From Calliphora vicina (taxonomy: Eukaryota > Arthropoda > Insecta > Diptera > Calliphoridae): 64,000 nucleotides of DNA. Every line of letters starts with the position of its first letter. Position 1 is the first letter of the stretch. The notes beneath the pieces were generated by a model that worked only from the letters and a program-made list of their open reading frames with translations, was not told where the DNA came from and ran no database searches. Of the stretch, positions 11,307 through 21,480 are shown piece after piece. Position numbers and translations under genes: made by a program. The stretch covers positions 67,107,533 through 67,171,532 of the forward strand of contig NC_088780.1 in the NCBI RefSeq assembly GCF_958450345.1, read 5' to 3'.

Positions 11307-13354
11307 ATGTCAAGATTAGAATTCGAAATATTAAGCGGTAAAAGAAGAAACAGTAAAGTGTTGTATGTAAAAAATTAAAAACAATTTTATTTAAAAAAAT
11401 CAGAAGCTAGAGGAAGGATATATTATACTTGTTATGACGAAAAATGCAAGTCGCGCGTGATTTTGGAAAATATGCAGTGTCGTAAACCTTTAAATTCCGT
11501 TGCACATAATCATGCTGATAAAAAAAAGATGTATGATGAACTTAAGGCCCTTAACCAAATAAAACATCAATGTATGGATGTCGCAAATACTTTGAATGCG
11601 ACAAATGCTGTAACCGGAATACGTGAGAATTTTCGGAACGTTTGCATGAGGTGAGTTAAGTTTGTAATGTTATGTTTTAGTGCTAATTGGTATTTATGAA
11701 TATTTCTTTATATTAAAGCAACCAGGAATCAACCAAAAATATTGATTTTAATAAAGTCAAACGAGGACTACAATATTTGACAGCCAAAGTTTTTTCGGCT
11801 TCTCCAAAGACCCCAACCGATGTTATCAATATGTTTAAAAAAGAAAACATTTTCAAAAATGTTGGTCTTACTTTGCATGAAGGCCAGGAGAAAACACACT
11901 TTTTTAAAGTTTGCCACGACTCGAAAGACTTTGCATATTGTATATTTGGTTCTGATAAGATTGTAAAACTTGTTAAGGAAAATATTCCGAACAACAAAAA
12001 TAGAAAGATTTTGATTGATGGCACATTTTCAATAGTTCCGGTTGGATGTTTTGAACAATTGATTTTGCTTCATATTGAGTATTATGAAAAGGTTAGCTAT
12101 ATATCAGTAACAAAAAAACGATTACGAATTTTGGAAAATTGTTACAAACTTCTATTGAAAAAGAATTCACGAAGAAAATTCGTAATAATTTGCCATAATT
12201 CCTAAAATATGTTTTTACCTATTATTACTTTATTGTGTACTAATATTCTTTTTGTAACTATTTATAGGTTTTTCCAATATTTTTTATTCTGACAAATAAA
12301 AAGTCAACAAAATGCTATACACATTTGTTTAACTACATCAATTCTAATATTATAAATTTAAATGGTGCGACATTCATAACTGATTATGAAACGGGCCTAA
12401 GAAAGGCTATTATAATTTCATTTTTAGATGTAAAATTATATGGCTGTTGGTTTCATTTTTGTCAGGCAGTAAGGCGACAAATTACAACGAAATATAAAAA
12501 ACTAGCCCTATTTATTCGCCAAGACTCCAGGGCGTCGTTAGAATACCACAAGATTTTGTCGCTTCCGCTTTTACCCTCCACACATATAGTGGGGGCATTC
12601 CAAAAAATAAAGGACGATATTGAAAAACTTGAGCGTAATTTCGAATTTACGAACTTTTTAATATACTTCGATAATCAATGGATAAAAAAGGTATGCAATT
12701 ATAAATTATAATTCACACAATTTCTTATTATTTCAAATATAGATTGGACCAGATAGATTATCTACATTTGAGACATCGACTCGTACAACTTCAGCCGTGG
12801 AAGGATATAATGGAGTACTGGCCAAAATGATACCAAAGCAGGGCAATTTTTTCAAGTTTGTTAAAATTTTACAAACAGAGGAGTTTAACAAATCCCGAGA
12901 TTTTGAATTACTGGTTAATAGTGGTGGAGTTTTGGGCGTAAAAAGAAAATTTATCGAAAAAGCGGAATTAATTGAAAGAGCCAATCAAGATCTTCGTTCT
13001 GGATGCATAACTGCGAGCGCATTTTTAAATCGTTTAGTTTTCCCTAAAAACAAAATTGTAAATGATATGGAACCGGAAGATGATATTTTTGAGGACCACG
13101 TGTACCTTGAGGAAGAAGAAGAATACGAGAATGATGCTGTGTTAGAGTCAAAAACAGTAGCGCGCAGTCAAATTTTATGTGTAATTTGCTTTGAGGTTGA
13201 GCCCAATATATTGTTGATACCTTGCAAGCATCTCAAAACATGCAATACCTGTATCCTAAAACTACAAGCTGAAAGTATTTCCAAAGGACTTGATACATTC
13301 TGTTGTCCTATTTGTCGTGAAAAAGTTAATGATATGATGCAGGTTTTCATTTAA
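11307..13354 (+). CDS. MULE transposase with FLYWCH finger and C-terminal RING (spliced; one premature stop)
   Basis: Four exons are supported by GT-AG sites and preserved frame: 11307-11650, 11719-12091, 12268-12690 and 12743-13354, giving 583 codons. The N-terminus (residues ~5-75) resembles a FLYWCH zinc finger (IYYTCYDEKC ... HNH). The MULE DDE core has D215 (IDGTF), D278 (ITDYETG), the C299-x2-H302 motif (GCWFHFC) and E400 (AVEGYNG). An acidic linker (about 488-510) leads to a C3HC4 RING (C526, C529, C541, H543, C547, C550, C568, C571) ending in MMQVFI, like RING domains of IAP proteins. The core would excise and insert the element in the nucleus; the RING suggests an E3 ubiquitin-ligase or dimerisation role (inference). 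An in-frame TAA at 11376-11378 (codon 24) breaks the FLYWCH region, so this copy is damaged or uses a later start. The rest is intact. Confidence 0.88.
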
Positions 13355-13918
13355 ATATGCGAATTGTTTTTTTTTTATTGACAATTTTTTTTATATATGT
13401 ACGTATTTTATGTACATACATATACATACATATATAAAATACGTATTTATATAGAAATATATAATTTGCGTACTTATATGTATATGAAACAAATATCTAT
13501 TCCTTTCATTCAATTATGTATAATATTGACCATGAAATTATAATTATCTATATATGTATAGTATATAGATATACATATTTTTATATTTCTGAAATAAATT
13601 TAATTTGTTATATAGGATTTATATATTTATTTATATAGGTTTAATATATAAAAATTAATGTTTTTTGTTTAATATTGATAAATTTTATCGAATGTATAAT
13701 ATACATTAAATTACACATGTATATATTACTACATAAGAAATAAATCTTAATTTTAATTACTTATATATGAAATAATTATTATTTTTTGCATTTAACTATG
13801 TATTTTATACATACAATTATAACTATATATATATATCTGTATGCATATATTTTGGTATATAATTTTATTCATATCCTTTTGTATACTTGTGAAATAAATA
13901 TATTTTTTTACATTAAAC
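13355..13918. other. AT-rich linker inside the MULE
   Basis: About 560 bp of TATATATG, TACATACAT and ATATATAT low-complexity sequence between the transposase stop and the 81-bp array. Possible polyadenylation signals (AATAAA at about 13593 and 13893) lie in it, but none can be chosen. Confidence 0.6.
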
Positions 13919-14470
13919 CAAGTTCTTTTCCTCTGGGGTGTATCGAAGGCTGGTTTCTCTCTGCAGCAATTGTATTCTATTGCCTACCTTCGGCCGGGCG
14001 CTAAGGTTTTTTCCTCTGGGGTGTATCAAAAACTGGCTTCGCTCAGAAAAGTTTTTTGCCTTGACGGCCTTCGGCCGGACGCTAAGGTTTTCTCCTCTGG
14101 GATGTATCAAAAACTGGCTTCGCTCAGAAAAGTTTTTTGCATTGCCGGCCTTTGGCCGGGCGCTAAGGTTTTCTCCTCTGGGGTATATCAAAAACTGGCT
14201 TCGCTCAGAAAAGTTTTTTGCATTGCCGGCCTTCGGCCGGTCGCTAAGGTTTTCTCCTCTGGGGTGTATCAAAAACTGGCTTCGCTCAGAAAAGTTTTTT
14301 GCATTGCCGGCCTTCGGCCGGGCGCTAAGGTTTTCTCTTCTGGGGTGTATCAAAAACTGGCTTCGCTCAGAAAAGTTTTTTGGTTTACCGGCCTTCGGCC
14401 GGGCGCTAAGGTTTTCTCCTCTGGGGTGTATCAAAAACTGGCTTCGCTCAGAAAAGTTTTTTGCATTGCA
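13919..14470 (+). repeat. Forward array of 81-bp units in the MULE
   Basis: Nearly seven units. The landmark GCTCAGAAAAG recurs at 14041, 14122, 14203, 14284, 14365 and 14446, always 81 bp apart; the first unit is diverged. Each unit holds GGCCTTCGGCC (palindromic), GCTAAGGTTTTCTCCTCTGG and AAAACTGGCTTCGCTCAG. The unit is GC-richer than its surroundings. Because 81 is a multiple of three, long repetitive frames appear on both strands; I do not regard them as genes. Confidence 0.95.
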
Positions 14471-14570
14471 GAAAGGTTTTGTAATATTTCAGAAAACCGA
14501 TTTTCATTTCGCACCTGATTAAGAAATCATTGCGACCTGACAAAGGCCGACAATGTAAAAATAATCTTTT

Positions 14571-15022
14571 CTGACGAATCCAGTTTTTGATACACCCCAG
14601 AGGAGAAAACCTTAGCACCCGGCCGAAGGCCGGTAATCTGAAAAATTTTTCTGAGCGAAGCCAGTTTTTGATAGACCCCAGAGGAGAAAACCTTAGCGCC
14701 CGGCCGAAGGCCGGCAATGCAAAAAACTTTTCTGAGCGAAGCCAGTTTTTGATACACCCCAGAAGAGAAAACCTTAGCGGCCGTCCGAAGGCCTGCAATG
14801 CAAAAAACTTTTCTGAGCGAAGCCAGTTTTTGATACACCCCAGAAGAGAAAACCTTAGAGTCCGGCCGAAGGCCGGCAAGGCAAAAAACTTTTCTGAGCG
14901 AAGCCAGTTTTTGATACGCCCCAGAGGATAAAACCTTAGCGACCGGCCAAAGGCCGGCAATGCAAAAAACTCTTCTGAGCGAAGCCAGTTTTTGATACAC
15001 CCCAGAGGAGAAAACCTTAGCG
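14571..15022 (-). repeat. Inverted array of the same 81-bp units
   Basis: About 5.5 units in the opposite orientation. CTGAGCGAAGCCAG recurs at 14651, 14732, 14813, 14894 and 14975, again exactly 81 bp apart. With the forward array it can form a hairpin with arms of about 450 bp around a ~100-bp spacer (14471-14570). That spacer is conserved in the short MULE copy at 41252-42305. Confidence 0.95.
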
Positions 15023-15074
15023 CATAGCTTAAGGAATAATATAAATTTTTGTAGTTCTGTATTTCATTCGGAGT

Positions 15075-15332
15075 TAAGTTACATAAATAAATTGCGGATT
15101 GGAAATTATTTCATCTCTATTGGGATTTATTTCATTAGGAGTTATTTCGCATTTTTTGGGACTAATATTTTTAAAATTATGAAACCGCCGATTATTGGGA
15201 GTAATTTCATTTTACCCTTTGGTAGTTATTTCATTTTTCAAGTTTGGGAATTATTTCATTTTTGATGGGTGTTATTTCATTAGGAGTTATTTCATTGGGA
15301 GCTATTTCATTTGGGAGCTATTTCACGGTACC
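15075..15332. repeat. Right terminal array of GGGAGTTATTTCAT motifs
   Basis: At least ten copies of the terminal motif, mostly as GGGAGTTATTTCATT. The sequence differs from the left array beyond the first ~35 bp but uses the same motif. The left end of the short copy at 41252 is the inverse of this region, so the arrangement is a family feature. Confidence 0.85.
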
Positions 15333-15622
15333 CAAAAAATTAGTTTTTCTCGAAAATCGAAAAATTTATATCGCAGGTACGGAAAAACTATGGGAGGTAT
15401 TGACATACTTTTTTCACATTTTTATTCCCTATTATGTTGTCAATAAATCCCCATGTGATGATCAAAAAATTCTGAAATTTGTTTAACAAAATTTTTAAAA
15501 ATTTGAAATTGGAGTTTTGAAACTGCCGTTAAAAAAATGTAATTTTTTTGGTCATACCTGCGAATAGGTTAACGGTATCCTACGAGGACAAAAACTCATA
15601 TACAAGTAAATATGGATATGGA
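15333..15622. repeat. Right arm of the palindrome, outer half
   Basis: This continues the palindrome arm interrupted by the MULE. It starts with the duplicated CAAAAAATT and matches the inverse of 9850-10145 up to ATATGGATATGG, where similarity ends. It places the MULE insertion after formation of the palindrome. Confidence 0.88.
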
Positions 15623-16330
15623 AGTTTGTATCCGCCGTTGATGGGCTTCGAATTTATATTTACAAATTAATTGATATGTATTTAAAAATGATAGTCAACA
15701 TACTTTTCAACGATAAAGAATTTTCCAAATGAACAGAATCTATATAATATACAGATAAAAAAAGAAAAAAATTAATAAAAATTGGTCATTGTCATTTTAA
15801 ACACAGCAGTACTGTTTAGTTGCATAGATTCAGAGATTTATTATGTCCAAAATGCTGGTATTCTGACCCATCGTGCAGTGTAAAGAGAAATGAGTATGGT
15901 AAACGTACATACATACATATGTACTATATATATATATACATACATATGTATGTATGTAGCTGAGGTAGGCATCATTAACATATTACAGTTGGAGCTGTGA
16001 TTGTTGCCATGATAGAATACGCGTCATGTTGAGCACTTTAAAATAACGACGTATTTTGTGACACATATTATATCATTATTTCTTTTGAAAATCTCAATTT
16101 TGAATTATATGTATTTGATTTTTTTTAAGGTAGAACTTATTTATGCACAGATGACGGGATATAGAACAGTAAACGCTATTATTAATTCTGTGTTATTTTG
16201 TGGTTTATTGATGACTACAGCCAGCCAATCGAATAACTTTGAAACGTTGTCTTTTGTTGATAGACAGACACCATCATATCACCATGTTTATATATGTATA
16301 TCCAGTTAAAAATACGCCTCAATGGACGCG
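15623..16330. other. Upstream region of the P450 gene
   Basis: About 700 bp between the palindrome and the TATA box. It includes a TACATACATATGTA/TATATA microsatellite that is nearly palindromic (15906-15958). The open frame at 16058-16309 has no recognisable domain and is probably not a gene. Regulatory sites for ecdysteroid-gland expression could lie here but I cannot identify any by sequence. Confidence 0.5.
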
Positions 16331-16367
16331 TATAAAAGCTAATGCAGAGAACGAAGAACGATCAGTT
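16331..16367 (+). promoter_or_regulatory. Core promoter of the CYP307 gene (TATA box + initiator)
   Basis: TATAAAAG at 16331-16338 is followed by an arthropod initiator-like ATCAGTT at 16361-16367. This puts the likely start site at the A at 16364, 33 bp from the first T of the TATA box. It would give a 5' leader of about 146 bp before the ATG at 16510. Confidence 0.7.
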
Positions 16368-16509
16368 AAGAATTTTTACTTTCGAAAAAGACACACGCAG
16401 CACATTCGCTAAGCCGACAAGTGAATTAAATAAAAAGTTAATTTCGGATATCAAACATTTTTTGCAATTGCGTGTAATTTATGAAAAATTTTAAATATTA
16501 GTTTGTGAT

Positions 16510-18390
16510 ATGTTTTCGTTACCGCTCGTATTGATTATAATTATAGTGGCCCTTGTTGTGGGACTATATATTCGAATGCTGTACAATTTCGGGAGAAAAG
16601 TGCGCATAGTGGATAGTGTTAGTAGGACAAATGAAGTCATTGTCAAAGAATACAAACAAGCGCCTGGTCCAGTTCCTTGGCCTATAATTGGAAATTTATC
16701 ATTGTTGGCAAGATTTAGAGTTCCCTTTGAAGGTTTTACAGAGTTGTCAAATGAACTTGGTGACATTTATACTCTAACACTTGGGTCTACACGCTGTTTG
16801 GTGGTTAACAACTTGGAACTTATACGTGAAGTACTCAATCAAAATGGAAAATTCTTCGGAGGTCGCCCAGATTTTTTGCGATATCATAAACTATTTGGGG
16901 GAGATCGTAATAACTGTAGGTGTCTTAACTTAGTTGAATGATTGATGGCTTTTAAATATACTATGTATTAATGTTAATTATATTTTTAAACTTTACTCTG
17001 TTTAGCTCTGGCATTGTGTGATTGGTCGTCGCTTCAACAAAGACGTCGCAATCTTGCCCGTAGGCATTGTTCACCCAGAAATTCATCATCATACTTTTTA
17101 AAAATGTCAAATGTTGCCGCATTTGAAGCTAGTGAACTAATGGAAAAAATGAATGAAAAAGTACCTACGGGTGAGGAGTTCGAGATTAAGCCACTTATTC
17201 AACAGACTTGTGCCAATATGTTTACACAATATATGTGTTCTATGCGCTTCGACTATGATGACACAGACTTTCAAATGATTGTCAAATATTTTGATGAAAT
17301 CTTTTGGGAAATTAACCAAGGATACGCTCTGGACTTTATGCCATGGTTGTCACCTTTTTACAAGAAACATACAAAAACTATTGTTGGTTGGTCTTATAAT
17401 ATCAGAAAGTTTATACTGGAACGCATTATTAACGATCGCGAACAACATTTGGATTTCGATGAACCTGAAAGGGACTTTACAGATGCGCTCTTAAAGAGCT
17501 TGCTTGAAGACAAGAATGTTTCACGAGACACTATTATTTACATGCTGGAAGATTTCATTGGTGGTCATTCGGCTGTAGGAAATCTAGTTATGATGTCATT
17601 GGCCTATATTGCCAAAAATCCATCCATTGGAAAGCAAATACAAATTGAAGTTGATGCTATATCTAATAAAGGTCAGAGAAAAATTAATCTGTATGACATG
17701 GAAAACATGCCGTATACAATGGCCACAATCTATGAAGTTTTACGTTATTCGTCATCTCCTATTGTGCCCCATGTAGCCACAGAAGATACTGTTATTGCAG
17801 GATACGGAGTTACTGAGGGTACAGTTGTATTCATCAATAATTATAAACTTAATACAAGTTGTCAATACTGGAAAAGTCCTGAGCTATTTGAACCTAAGCG
17901 ATTTCTGGAAACATTAGACGAAGTCGAAATTACAAACACGCAATCCTCAAGAACATGTACCCAAAGTAATGCAGACAAAATCACAGAGACGAAACGACGG
18001 AACTCAGAAGGCTCTGATTCTGGTATAGAATATGATAAAGATGCATTAGCTATGAGTTCATCGGTATCGGAGAGTTCTGTTCTAAATTCATTTTCAAAGA
18101 CTCAAAATCTTACTAAAGCAAAGCATTGGGGCCGTGGGAAGATTCAAATTAAAAAAAATATACCTCATTTCTTGCCTTTTAGTATAGGTAAACGCACCTG
18201 CATTGGACAAAATCTTGTACGAGGCTTCGGCTTTATTTTACTGGCAAACATTATCCAGCAATACGATGTTACTTCCAAGAATTTGTCAAGCATTAAAACA
18301 GTACCAGCATGTGTTGCTTTGCCAACAAAAACGTTTCCTTTAGTATTCAACCCTCGCAATGCGATTAGGATTCTAAAAGAACAAAATTAA
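16510..18390 (+). CDS. Cyp307a: Cytochrome P450 CYP307 family (spook/spookier type), two exons
   Basis: Exons 16510-16915 and 17006-18390 are separated by a 90-bp GT-AG intron in phase 1, giving 596 residues. CYP307 enzymes act in the 'black box' step(s) of ecdysteroid synthesis after 7-dehydrocholesterol, in prothoracic gland or ovary. Visible features are an N-terminal membrane anchor (residues 4-22), a proline hinge PGPVPWPIIGN (52-62), an I-helix with GGHSA (321-325) lacking the usual acid-threonine pair, EVLR of the K-helix (379-382), FEPKRF (430-435) and the haem loop FSIGKRTCIG with C534. A Ser/Thr-rich insert of about 80 residues (439-519) lies before the haem loop. The missing I-helix threonine is typical of the family. 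The intron favours a spookier (Cyp307a2)-like identity, as the fly spook copy is intronless; this choice is inference. No disruption is seen. Confidence 0.93.
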
Positions 18391-19106
18391 ATTAATTAAA
18401 TGGATAAAATCAGTTATGCTAGGTAGGAAGGTAGAACAGGTTTTTATTTTAATTGGTCTCTGATACTGGTCTGGACTCTTTTTTATTATTTATTATTATA
18501 CGTATACTATATTTATTATCTCATTCTGTAGTCACAAAGGCTTCTTCATTCAGTCATTAAATACAATTTAAAAATACTTATATACTATAGTTTATGAGCA
18601 ATTATGACTTAATTTTAAGAAATTTAGCAATCACACAATTTTGGTTTAGATGATTTATTAATGCTCTACATGTGTGGTTAATGTAAATTGTAATAGGTAA
18701 CAAGTTTTTAATACATACCCGCACTACTCATATAACTACATATTTGTGTACGGCTAGGATATTTTTTCTTAATAAATTATTAACTATTAACTTAGAACTT
18801 TCTTTACTCACGGTAAAATATGTATGTTTTTCAATTAAATCTGTTAATCTCTACGTGTTAGATCGCAATCTGTCGGTTTTCACATATAAGACTGAGAATT
18901 TATGCATGTAATTTACACTATATTATTTATTTTTAAAATTGTTATTTATAAAAATTTAGATATAAAAATAAAAATGCAATAAGTATATAAATCACAAAGT
19001 TCAGAAACTTATTTTAAAACGTTTCAATTTGGACATGAATGTTCACTAATGATAGGTCAATTTTCAGGTTTTTCTTGGAGAAATTCTATCACAATTTTTT
19101 TTATAC
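18391..19106. other. 3' flank of the P450 gene
   Basis: AT-rich, without a gene. Candidate polyadenylation signals are ATTAAA at about 18556 and AATAAA at 18771; I cannot decide between them. Confidence 0.45.
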
Positions 19107-19114
19107 CCACCAAA

Positions 19115-20131
19115 TAGGATTTTTAATTTCCCGACCTTTTTTGATTCCCGGGAATCGGTAAAATTTTTCTCTACATTCCCGGGTACCCGGCTATTCCCGA
19201 AATATATAATAATACTGTAAACTATGAATATTATAACAAAATTTCTTATAAAAACTTAGTGTTATAATCATTATATATAGAGCTTCGTATTAATTAATAA
19301 AAGTTGAGCTTAATTCACTAATCTTAATCCGTAATTGAAAAATGTCAGCCTTTCATTTCATAAATCCATTCCCAATATTTAATTCTTTAGCTTCCTTCAA
19401 AAGCTCCATTTAAATTGAATTAATTTTGAAGTTAATTAATAACAGAATTTGTTCAAATTTTGAATGATTAAACTTTTGTTGATTCAAATCTACTATAAAT
19501 TGAGTTAAATATTTTTATTCATTCAGTTTTATTTATCTTTTAATCATTTTCAAAATGAATTGAAAAAAATGTTTAAGCCTTTTAGTAAAAAGAATGAATT
19601 CAATGCATTTAACTGAATAGTTAAGAAATAAAATTTATGTTGATCTCAAAAATTTCCAAATTATTCGATTCAAAGGTGAATTTTTATAATACAACATCTG
19701 CGAAACACACTCATTATAAAGCAGTCATTGTTACCAAAATGGCCAAAATCTTAAAAATACCAAATGGTGTGCCGCCATCAAAAGTAGGGTCTTTGTTCTA
19801 CTATTGGAATAATTCGCACCAGTCAATCTTGACATTGAAGATTATTCACCTTTATTTCTAGATCGTGCAGTTTTCCATGTGCTTTTTTAAATGTTCATTC
19901 GAAAAACCCCAAATAAATAATAATAATAAGCGGTCTATTATTGTCGAGATATAAACGAAAAAAACTTTTCCCTTTTTTAAAAAAAAAATAGAGTTCTAAC
20001 TTGTTTTCTTTGCAGTTTCGTCAGTTTTTAATTCCCGGGAATCTCGACTAAAAATCCCGGGAATCGGGTAGTGAAAAATTGGCAAAATTCCCGGGAAATT
20101 TGTACCGGGAATTCCCGGGATAAAAACCCTA
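19115..20131. mobile_element. 1017-bp hAT-type element, 8-bp TSD CCACCAAA
   Basis: Perfect 8-bp duplications lie at 19107-19114 and 20132-20139. The ends are TAGGATTTTTAATTTCCC and, inverted, TAGGGTTTTTATCCCGG. TTCCCGGGAAT palindromes cluster inside both ends (19145-19200, 20030-20120), as in the element at 48522-49786. The interior is AT-rich and non-coding. It split an INE-1-like repeat whose continuation is at 20132-20205. Confidence 0.85.
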
Positions 20132-20217
20132 CCACCAAATGATGAGGTTTGCCATTCCATTTGTAATACATCGAAATATCGGTCGTAGTCCAATATAGTG
20201 TATATATTAGAGTGTCC
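20132..20217. mobile_element. INE-1-like fragment
   Basis: The sequence CCACCAAATGATGAGGTTTG, then CATTCCATTTGTAATACATC, resembles the conserved stretch of INE-1-class elements. It is the half of the repeat left beyond the hAT insertion. Confidence 0.45.
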
Positions 20218-20893
20218 CTTAGAATAAAATTTTTTGAAATGTTGAAACGGTACCCCCTGGAAACTTTCGTAATGAACTAAAATATCACCAAAAAATTGCC
20301 GACTTTCGATTTAGTTTTGAGGTACATTTAAACATTTTTTTTTTAAATTTAGCTATTAAGTAATTACTTTTGCAATTTAATTTAAAAGAATCGAAATGTG
20401 TTCGTAATTGTCGTTCTAATGAGATATAAAAGATAAAAATTGGTTAAAAAATGTTAAAGTTATTAAAAAATCGCCAGGCCATTAAAGTGTCTCAGGCCAC
20501 TAGAACAAGAAATGTAGGAACAAAATTAACATATTTTGAGAAATATCAAGACAAAATTTTTTCTTACTTAAAATATATCCATATTTACTTGTATATGAGT
20601 TTTTATCTTCATAGGATACAGTTAACCTATTCGCAGGTATAACCAAAAAAAATATTTTTTTTAACTGCAGTTTCAAAACTCCAATTTCAAATTTTTAAAA
20701 ATTTTGTTAAACAAATTTCAGAATTTTTTGATCATCACATGGGGATTTATTTACAACATAATAGGAAATAAAAAGGTGAAAAATATGTCAATACCTCCTA
20801 TAATTTTTCCGTACCTGCGATATACATTTTTTGATTTTCGAGAAAATCTAATTTTTTTGGCCATATTTTGGCGAATGAGCCCAATTTCCTTAC
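20218..20893. repeat. Dispersed repeat family A copy (TAGAGTGTCCC end)
   Basis: It starts TAGAGTGTCCCTTAGAATAA and shares about 600 bp with the family at 9540-10160. The matching inverse end was not found nearby, so the copy looks one-ended. A complete small relative with both ends is at 33164-33601. Confidence 0.75.
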
Positions 20894-20931
20894 TGACATC
20901 ATACCATACATTAATGTATGGTATGATGTCA
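20894..20931. repeat. Perfect 38-bp palindrome
   Basis: TGACATCATACCATACAT, then TA, then the exact inverse of the first 18 bases. It lies at the point where family A similarity stops. Confidence 0.9.
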
Positions 20932-20989
20932 TAAATTTAATTAAAAAATAAACAGAAATATTGATAAATTGTTTTAAAAGTTTATATTT

Positions 20990-21480
20990 ATATATTGGGG
21001 ATTTCATGTCAAGTGAACCAACTTTTGAAATCGGAAAAAAATGAAATTTGCACCAAGGTGGAAATTTTCAGACACAATTTTTAAACAAGTTCGAAGGAGA
21101 ACATTTTTTCTCAAAAGAAAGCTTATTTATTTTCCTTGAAGACCTGTGGGACGCGAGTTGGATATATATCAAAATAAATATTTTGTAACTCAAGACATGC
21201 AATTTTAGCAAAATCTAATTTTATTCCAAAATGGCTTTTTTTAAGTTGAAAGCTTTTCCTTTGCTTTCCTTTGCGACATATGTGATCGCTTAGTGGAATG
21301 CGAGTGGGATATACATATATCAAAATAAATATTTTGTAACTCAAGATATCCATGTTTTGATTTTTTTGGCAAATTTTTTTGACTTTTAAAATGGGAACTT
21401 TATTTTTTTGGTCTAAATAATATCGATCCCTTAGCGCCAAATTATTGTAAGCGACAAAACACAAATTTTACAGGAGAAGG
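20990..21480. repeat. Dispersed copy of the ~180-bp satellite family
   Basis: It starts with GGGGATTTCATGTCAAGTGA as at 62876. It contains two units with GCGAG(T)TGGATAT...CAAAATAAATATTTTGTAAC 147 bp apart. The main array is at 62870-64000. Confidence 0.75.

Larger units (their letters stand above)
10814..15332 (+). mobile_element. 4519-bp Mutator-like (MULE) element, 9-bp TSD
   Basis: The ends are GGTACCGTGAAATAGCTCCC and its exact inverse; the first 30 bp match. The element is flanked by identical 9-bp direct repeats CAAAAAATT (10805-10813 and 15333-15341), the duplication length of the Mutator superfamily. In order it contains a left terminal motif array, a four-exon transposase gene (11307-13354), an AT-rich stretch with TATATATG runs, a forward array of 81-bp units, a ~100-bp unique spacer, an inverted array of the same units, and a right terminal motif array. 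It interrupts a palindrome whose other arm preserves the empty site. The FLYWCH finger plus MULE core suggests a relative of insect Phantom-type MULEs; that placement is inference. Confidence 0.93.

Noticed and set aside
13913..15000. Long repetitive open frames of 114-194 codons on both strands
   Set aside because: They are by-products of an 81-bp (27-codon) repeat read in several frames and both strands at once. No splice or start context supports a protein.
16058..16309. An 83-codon frame upstream of the P450 as a separate gene
   Set aside because: No recognisable domain, no promoter or conserved context, and it overlaps the region that should hold the P450 promoter.
17137..17319. Minus-strand and shifted frames within the P450 exon
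   Set aside because: Shadows of the real coding frame.
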